Of a stretch of 64,000 nt of DNA, positions 57,157 through 64,000 are shown piece after piece (position 1 is the stretch's first letter; every line of letters begins with the position of its first letter). The stretch lies in the NCBI GenBank assembly GCA_949592205.1, contig CATIUR010000004.1:8745001-8809000 (forward strand). The letters are read 5' to 3'. Below the pieces are notes generated by a model. It made no database searches, was not told the DNA's origin, and saw nothing but the letters and a program-made list of their open reading frames with translations. Made by a program: the position numbers and the translations under genes. This stretch comes from Helichrysum umbraculigerum. Lineage: Eukaryota; Streptophyta; Magnoliopsida; Asterales; Asteraceae.

Positions 57157-59502
57157 TGTGACACCCCCAAAATTAAGCTTTGCGGAAGCGAGTTTTGGGT
57201 GCCACTAATCAAATATCAAACACCAAGATTACTACAAACGACTCTACATGAGACGTTATATATATTACAAAAGTATTACAAAGTTTAAGTCATAAGTTTG
57301 AAACATAGTAGTGAGTTCGCAAAATGATTTCAGAAGATTTTAATACATAACCATTATACAAAATATAATGCAAGAAAATCTTCATGTCTAAATGGATGCA
57401 TGCGACTCGTGATAGCTAGCTTATCCTGTAGGCCATTCCTACTGTTGATGAGTACCTGAGAATACAACACTAAAAGGTCAGCTATAAAGCTGGTGAATCT
57501 CACAGGTTTAAAATAAACATTGATGTGATCAACATGATTATCCGACGATAATTAAACAATGTAAACCGAACAATGATAAACAATGTAACCGAACAATGAT
57601 AAACCTATTAAGGTTTCCGACCAATGATATAACCGACATCTGTATTGCACTGAGCTATGATTCAAAGCCTAACCTGATCTTTGCCTCCCGATTTGGTGAC
57701 ACACCCATGACAATTACTAAAGTGCCCGTTTTTAACTTGGTTGTAGCTAGCAACCCGGACGGGGACGTCACTCCCATGATAGTACTATCCTTTAGCAATC
57801 GCGCCTTATTAAGTTAATGAATCATACACTGATGAGGACTTTACCGAATTAAAACACTCGTGCATATACCGTACAATGAAAATCAAGACAACAATGATAA
57901 CCGAGCAATGTAACCAATGTGATTAACCGAATTAAATAACAATGCAGATAACTTGAGTTAATACTAAATTAACTAACCGAATAACAGTGATCACGAAAAC
58001 AATTTGTGTTGCATCTCCCCCAATTATTAAAACATGTAAACATTGAAAATGGGGCCGTGAGACTCACCTGAGTAAACTCGAGCAGTGAATATATCCGACG
58101 TGGAATAGACAATCCCCGAAGTCTCCTAGTGTCCTAAACACGCGAGATTCTAATGAGCAAATGGATTTTCCAATGTATTGTTTAATGTTTATGTTTGAGT
58201 TTACAAAATTTGGTACGAGTTTGAAAACAGTAATCTGCCATTTTCGGCCCCTAAACGACCCCGGATGGCCTAAAACTGACAATGCTAAGGTACTTAGCCT
58301 TGATCATTGGGTTGTTTTTGAATGACCTAGCCAATCCGTTACAATAAATTTTTCATCGAGCAGCTACCCTGTTTTAAGTTGTTAAATCGTCGACGTTTTC
58401 GAAAATTTATTTGTTCTGTTTTAGCTAGAATTCGCAGGGCTAGTTTATTGATCCGTTGGATTATGAAATATAAAGGGGGAATCCGCCGTATTGGTTTGAA
58501 TACGCCGTATTCAATGGTTTAAAAGGGAATACGCCGCATTGGTCTGAATACGCCGTATTCATTGGTTTCGAAGGGAATACGCCGTATTCCTTTGAATACG
58601 CCGTATTCCGAAGAGGCGCGGGAAAAAATGTTTTCTGGGCGGGAATACGCCGTATTCCCTTGAATACGCCGTATTCCGAGGGCTGGTTCGAGTCTGTTCG
58701 TGCAGAAAACATCCAAAACCAGTTCTAAATCCTATTTCCGCATACAACAACCTAATACAAAGCTAATACATGCTATATAATGTATTATAAACATAAAATT
58801 AACGAGTATTGATAAGTGTTCTTACGTAGTGAAATTTGAAACCGTGAGGATGATGATGATCCGATGATGATGATGAAGAAGATTATGATGGTGTGATTGT
58901 TGATCTTGTTATTGTTAATTGTTGTTGTTGTTGATTGAATTGGAACCGAGAGGGAGAGGAGAACGAGAGAGATCAAAGAGTGTGCGTGTGAGTGATAAAT
59001 AATTGAGGTCGGTTGATATAACCGGCCTCAATTATTGAGGTGGTTGGGTATTTCCCGACCCGTGTTCGCGTACCCGATCGTTATGTAGTATAATGTTTTC
59101 AAATGATAATTTTCTAAAAATGGATTCGTATAAGTTTTTAATTGAAATATTTTATAAAAATATTTTTACGGATGTATAAAATTGTAACTTTGTTTTACTT
59201 AAAATGTACGGATAGTTTTCTGTATCTAAAATGTATTTAAATTTCAAACGGAGTATGTAATTATTATTCTCAATAATAATACTTGATTTAAAAATGTTTT
59301 TCACCAAATTCTATTTTGGGTTTATGCGTTTTGTTAGATTCGTGTATTCGCGATTATTTAAATAATCGTTTCGGTTTATATATATATATATATATATATA
59401 TAAATATAATACTTGAATGCTTATGTGTTAACACGTATATAATACGTGATTTAAAAGTTTAAATTGGGACCCAATTTTGGGTTATTTTGACCGGGTGTCA
59501 CA
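57157..59502 (-). mobile_element. Solo LTR H (2346 bp) in the copia RNase H/RT region
   Basis: Perfect TSD TCAGT lies at 57152-57156 and 59503-59507. Minus-strand sense begins TGTGACACCCGG and ends GGGGGTGTCACA. It has a (CAA)n-rich leader (about 58915-58935), donor ACTACGTAAG (GT at 58825-58824), hairpin tract, the box GGCCATCCGGGGTCG (about 58240-58270), a GATAGTACTATC palindrome near 57777-57788 and acceptor GTATTCTCAG (AG at 57457-57456). A (TA)n run is at 59378-59402. Confidence 0.94.
58478..58680. repeat. Hairpin tract GAATAC-GCC-GTATTC in LTR H
   Basis: Eight units in pairs. Most are GAATAC-GCC-GTATTC. The first is a hybrid, GAATCC-GCC-GTATT, and another has GCATT in the right arm. 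The unit is the LARD/LTR A unit with one paired change on each arm. Confidence 0.95.
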
Positions 59503-62500
59503 TCAGTAGTGATGTGAAAATGAAGACCTTGTCCAGGACAAACTTTAATATATCTCAGGACTTTGTATAAAGCTTGCATGTGGCTGGTTCGTGGGCTTTG
59601 ACCAAATTGACTAAGAGTTTGAGCAGCAACCGAGAGATCTGGTCTTGTGATTGTGAGATATAGAAGTTTGCCCACCAAAGTTTTGTTTAAGGAGGCATCT
59701 GGTAATAGATCACCTGCATCTGCAGAGAGTTTGATGTTTGGATCAATGGGAACATTTGAAGGTTTATCATCCAAAATACCAGCCGCGTGTAAAAGCTCAA
59801 GAGCATATTTCCTTTGTGACATTGTAAAACCATCAGAATTTCTAAGAAATTCAATACCAAGGTAATAGTTGAGGGAGCCCAGGTCTTTGATGCTAAAAGT
59901 GGTATCTAGTTGATGTTTGACCTTTTTGATGAGAGATATACTGTTTCCAGTAAGAAGTAAGTCATCAACATAAATGACAATAGCTAAAAAGTCATTGCCA
60001 TTGTTGAAGGCGAACAAGGAAGTGTCAGCATAACTTTGTTTGAAACCTTGTTGTAGTAAGAATGTGGTTAACTTGGTGAACCATTGTCTGTTTGCCTGCT
60101 TGAGTCCATAAAGTGATTTCTTTAATCTGCAAACAGAATTAGGGGGTAGTTGTTTTGTGTAGACTTGAGGTACAGTCATGTAGACCTCCTCATGTAAATC
60201 ACCATGGAGGAAAGCATTGTTCACATCAAGCTATTCTATATGCCAATTGTGGTGGACTGCAGTAGCTAAAAGAGCTCTTACAGTGACCGTTTTTGCTACC
60301 GAAGCAAAGGTCTCTTTGTAGTTTGTGCCTGCTTTTTGAATGAACCCTTTGGCAACTAAACGTGCTTTAAACCTCTCTACAGAACCATCAGCATTGAGTT
60401 TGATTCTGAATACCCATTTACAGCCAATAGCAGTCTTGTTGGATGGAAGTGTTGTTATTTCCCAAGTGTTGTTGGATTCAAGGGCATATAGTTCTTTATT
60501 TATTGCTTCTACCAATTTTTCATTCTTGGATGCTTGAGTGTAAGTGTGTGGTTCCACTAGGGAATTAACAGAGCAGATTAAGTGTCTAGTAGTAGGTGTG
60601 GCAATGTTGGAGTAGTTGATTTATTTGGAATGATGTAACTTTGAAACTGAATTGATATTAGAGGTAGGAAAAGAACAATGATAGTCCTGTAATTTGATGG
60701 GTGGTTTGTGTAATCGTTGAGACTTTCTAGGTGTTGGTAATGGAGGTGAAGGTGGAGATGGAATAATAGGAGAAGTAGGTGGATAGGAGGTTTGTGAAGC
60801 AGGGGAAGAGAATGATTGTGAATCAGTAGAGGTAGATTCAGAATGAGTAGATGTATTAGGTGGAGGGGATTGAGAAGGTTGATCGGATTGAGGAGATGGA
60901 TCGGAGGGAGAGCTAGAAGCAGGAGGATCAGTGTTGGGTGTAAAAGGAAAAGAAGATTCAGTATATGGAAAGACAGAGATATGTGGAAGTGAATTTGGAA
61001 AAGTGGTAGGTGGTGAGTTGATGGTTAATTGTTTGAAAGGAAGTACATGTTCATTGAAGGTTACATGTCTGCTGACAAAGATTTTATATGAGTTTAAAGG
61101 TTATAAAGGATACAACCTTTCTGAGTTGTGGGGTAGCCAAGTAAAACAGCAGGAATGGATCGGGAAGCAAATTTGTTAGAAGAATGATGATGTGCATTTG
61201 CTTGACAACCAATGATTTTGAGATGATTTAAGTCGGGTGGTGATTTATAAATGATTTCATATGAACTATGATTTTGTAAAGGTTTGGATGGAAGTCTGTT
61301 TATAAGATAGGTTGCAGCAAGTATACAATATCCCCAGAGATGAATAGGAATATGAGATTGAAATCTAATTGCTCTAGCAACTTCAAGAAGTTGTTTGTGT
61401 TTTCTTTCAGCTATGGCATTTTGTTGTGGGGTATATGGACAAGTTGTTTGATGAAGTATGCCATTAGAGTGAAAGAATTCTTTTAAAGATTGATTGACAA
61501 ATTCTGACCCACTGTTAGTTCTAATGGTTTTGATGGTTGTTTGGAATTGATTAAGAGTGAATGCATGAAACATTTTGATGTGTGAGATAGCATGATGTTT
61601 ACTAGGCATGATATATGTCCATGTGGCCTTAGAGTAATCATCTACTATTGTTAAGAAGTATTTGCAGTTGTTCATTGTATTGTGTTTGTAAGGTCCCCCT
61701 ATATCTATATGAACAAGTGCAAATAAAGAAGTAGCATGTGAATTGCTGGTAGCAAAGGGAAGAGCATGCTGTTTTGAAAGTGGACAAACATTACGATTAT
61801 TTGAAGTGTAATTACACTTTATTACAGAAGAAAGGTTTTTAATATGTTGCAAAACATGAAATGAGGGGTTGCCAAGTCTTGAGTGCCATAGAAGTGCCTC
61901 ATTTGTGGCTATGAAAGATGGAGTTGATGCTTGATGAATTGAGTGGACTTGAGCTTTCTTATCTTGCCGAATCACATAGAGACCATTACAAAGGGTGCCA
62001 TGAGCAATCCTCTTGTTGTGGTCCTGAAAATAGCAAGATAAGGGAGTGAATAAAACAGAAAGAGGAAGGTGTCTACCTAGCTTACTTATATATAGTAAAT
62101 TGTAAGAAAAGCTAGGTATGTAAAAGACATCTTGTAGAGTGATGTCTGAGTTAATGGTAACTGATCCACATTTTGTGACTTGTGTATTGAAACCATTTGG
62201 GAGAGTAACATATGTTGGTGTGGGACATGTATAGATATTGTGCATATATGAGAGTGAAGTAGAGACGTGATCAGTGTCACCACTGTCTACAATCCAAGCA
62301 TCTTTTAAATGAGAAATAATAGAAGCAATGAATTTATATTTTTCTGCTGTAATGTGAGAGGCAATGAGTCTGTATGTACCTGTTGGTGAAGTGTTGGACA
62401 TACCAATTGTAGCCTCTTGTTGGGATGATTGCATCATAAGGAGGACTTGATTGAGTTAATTTTGGAGTTGATCCATTCTTGCACTCATAGCCATTTCAGG

Positions 62501-63123
62501 AGCATTGGCAGTGTCATTAGCAATAACCATGCTGACAGTTTTGGTAGGTGGTGAGGAATAGGAGTTCGTTTTGACTGGTGGTTTATACTTTCCATGAAGT
62601 GGATGGCCTGTGATATCCAACCAGTTTATAGCATTCCTCCTTTGTGTGACCTTCAAAACCGCAATATCCACATAAAATTCCTTTCTTGAAACTGCTCTTT
62701 CTTTCATAGGAACCATGTGTGGTTGAGGTTCTGTTTAAATTCCACCTGGATGAGTTGTTAGTGTAGTTCCTATGGTTGGTTGCCTGTACAGATAGTGCTG
62801 TAGAGATAGAAGTTTTAATAGTAGTGTTTTCTCTTTGTTTTTCTTCTTGCCTAATCATTCCATAAGCTTTTGCAACAGTAGGTAATGGCAGCATGAGTAA
62901 GATTTGTCCCCTAACATTTGAGTAACATTCATCTAAGCCCATAAGGAATTGCATCAATCTTTTCCTTTGATCTCTTTCACCATTAGTTCTCCCATTTTCA
63001 AAGGTACACAAACAGGTCCAGGTGCAGATGTATGGAGCTTCTAATGCATCAATTTCATCCCAATATCCTTTCAATTTATGATAATACACCTCAATTGTGC
63101 AATTAATTTGTTTTAAGGATTTA

Positions 63124-63430
63124 GTGCATGGGAATGCATCCAATTTGTGCACGAAGTCTATTGTATGTACCTAACTTTTTTTAGTCTATTGTGTGTATCA
63201 ATCTCCAACATTGGTCTATTGTGTGTATCGGGATGATGTTGCACCCGTTTTTGATGATGTGTCAACGACGTGTCAAATGACGTGGCAAATTATACGTTTT
63301 ACACGTTATCAAATTAGTTATTGGATACACACAATAGATCAAAGTTGAAGATTGATACACTCAATAGACCAAAAAAAAGTTGGGTACATACAATAGAGTT
63401 CGTGCACAAGTTGGATGCATTCCCCTGCAC
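63124..63430. mobile_element. TA-target foldback MITE in copia gag (307 bp)
   Basis: Termini GTGCATGGGAATGCATCCAA and, inverted, GTGCAGGGGAATGCATCCAA continue as near-perfect inverted repeats for about 80 bp. TA flanks both sides (63122-63123, 63431-63432). Removing the element with one TA restores an open gag frame reading GSKSLKQ, which confirms the borders. Confidence 0.93.
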
Positions 63431-64000
63431 TACTCCCTTGTTTTAATTGAGCAATATCATTTGTCAATTGATATACTCTATGCCCGTCTAATTGAGAGTA
63501 ATGTTCTTGTAATTCCTTCCACAGATCTGAAGCTGAATTAACAAAGTTCATAGAGTTACTTTCATCAGTGATTGTGTTGAGGATCCATGATATGATCATA
63601 TCATTCGTTCGTTCCCAAAGTGCCCTAGCTTTTGAATTCGCATCAGGTTCAGTGAATTCACCAGTAATAATCTGTAATTATTCTTAGCATTCAATGCAAT
63701 CATCATTGAACGTCTCCATGAGCTGTAATTATCTGAACCTGTAAGCTTTTTCGATATGAGAAGTAATCCAGGATGATCATGTTGATGCAGAAATAGCGGA
63801 TGATTTGGTGAATTGAGATCTTCTTTAGTTGAAGTTGCAATCGGAGTAGATGATGAGCTAATCGTCATTGTGTTGTATGACTGATTGAATCTTGATCAAG
63901 AATTGGGGAGAAAATTAGGTCAAATTGATGAAACCAAAAACGTGATTGATTGCTGTAAGGATTGAATTAATTAAATGCGGAATTTGATTTTGATTAGGAG

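Larger units (their letters stand above)
56654..63868 (-). pseudogene. Ty1/copia retrotransposon gag-pol, decayed, minus strand
   Basis: In sense order: gag start at 63868 (copia-type gag, HPLFLHQHDHPGLLLISKKL); CCHC zinc knuckle CGYCGFEGHTKEEC (about 62650); protease WIVDSGDTDHV (about 62290); integrase with LLWHSRLG, CPLSKQ, and an AERKH block (61094-61900); RT with WVFRIK, FLHGDL, IYVDDLLL (59900-60557); RNase H with CDNESTIALASNP (56850). Damage: the first integrase zinc cysteine seems lost, the second catalytic Asp reads Asn (RTNSGSEF), a TAG splits HIE/LDVNNAF at 60228-60230, an 8-bp insertion shifts RNase H near 56980, and a TAA precedes VADVTKG. Solo LTR H and a MITE interrupt it. The gag start resembles Ivana-like copia; lineage is tentative. 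Confidence 0.9.

Noticed and set aside
58461..58750. Three overlapping open frames on the minus strand with repeated EYGVF/RNTAYS-like peptides
   Set aside because: They are translations of the palindromic GAATACGCCGTATTC tract in different frames, not genes.

Overview
This is eukaryotic nuclear DNA from a plant, very probably a eudicot. It is AT-rich, has GT-AG introns and plant-type MITEs, and holds one fragment of a TIC32-like plant gene. I cannot name the species. There is no prokaryotic gene organisation, rRNA, tRNA or CRISPR. The only host-gene sequence I can support is the last two coding exons of a TIC32-like short-chain dehydrogenase at 1309-1617. Almost everything else is transposable elements, many nested inside one another, with borders fixed here by matching target-site duplications (TSDs).

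Layout. 1-1280 is the 3' end of an LTR sitting in an intron of the TIC32-like gene, 28 bp before its splice acceptor. 2991-7153 is a row of MITEs and foldback elements. 7816-24154 is a CACTA element with a decayed accessory transposase gene. It was invaded by solo LTR A (8350-17845, itself invaded by a complete non-autonomous LTR element at 9669-16845) and by solo LTR C (18082-21327). 24277-27838 is a second CACTA. 28.9-41.2 kb holds Helitron ends, foldback elements, solo LTR D, and solo LTR E inside a hAT-like MITE; one foldback element has a telomere-repeat core. 41186-51450 is a decayed L1 LINE split by solo LTR F, which is split by solo LTR B, which contains solo LTRs F' and G. 51478-53938 is a Mutator-like element with a 9-bp TSD. 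56387-63868 is a decayed Ty1/copia element on the minus strand, split by solo LTR H and a TA-target MITE.

The main discovery candidate is a shared design in the long LTRs (LTR1, A, LARD, B, C, D, E, H, and short G). Wherever the ends are in view, each begins TGT(A/G/C)AC and ends near GTGTNA(C/T)A in sense orientation. Each has a plausible GTAAG-type splice donor after a promoter/leader-like segment and a pyrimidine-rich CAG or TAG acceptor near the 3' end, so each appears to carry an intron inside the LTR. In most of them this predicted intron contains arrays of short hairpins whose stems differ between copies but stay paired, often around a constant loop. The same covariation is seen in the unrelated F/F' LTR pair. 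This points to selection or concerted evolution acting on the hairpin rather than on its sequence. The splicing and the function are inference; the palindromes, TSDs and covariation are read directly.
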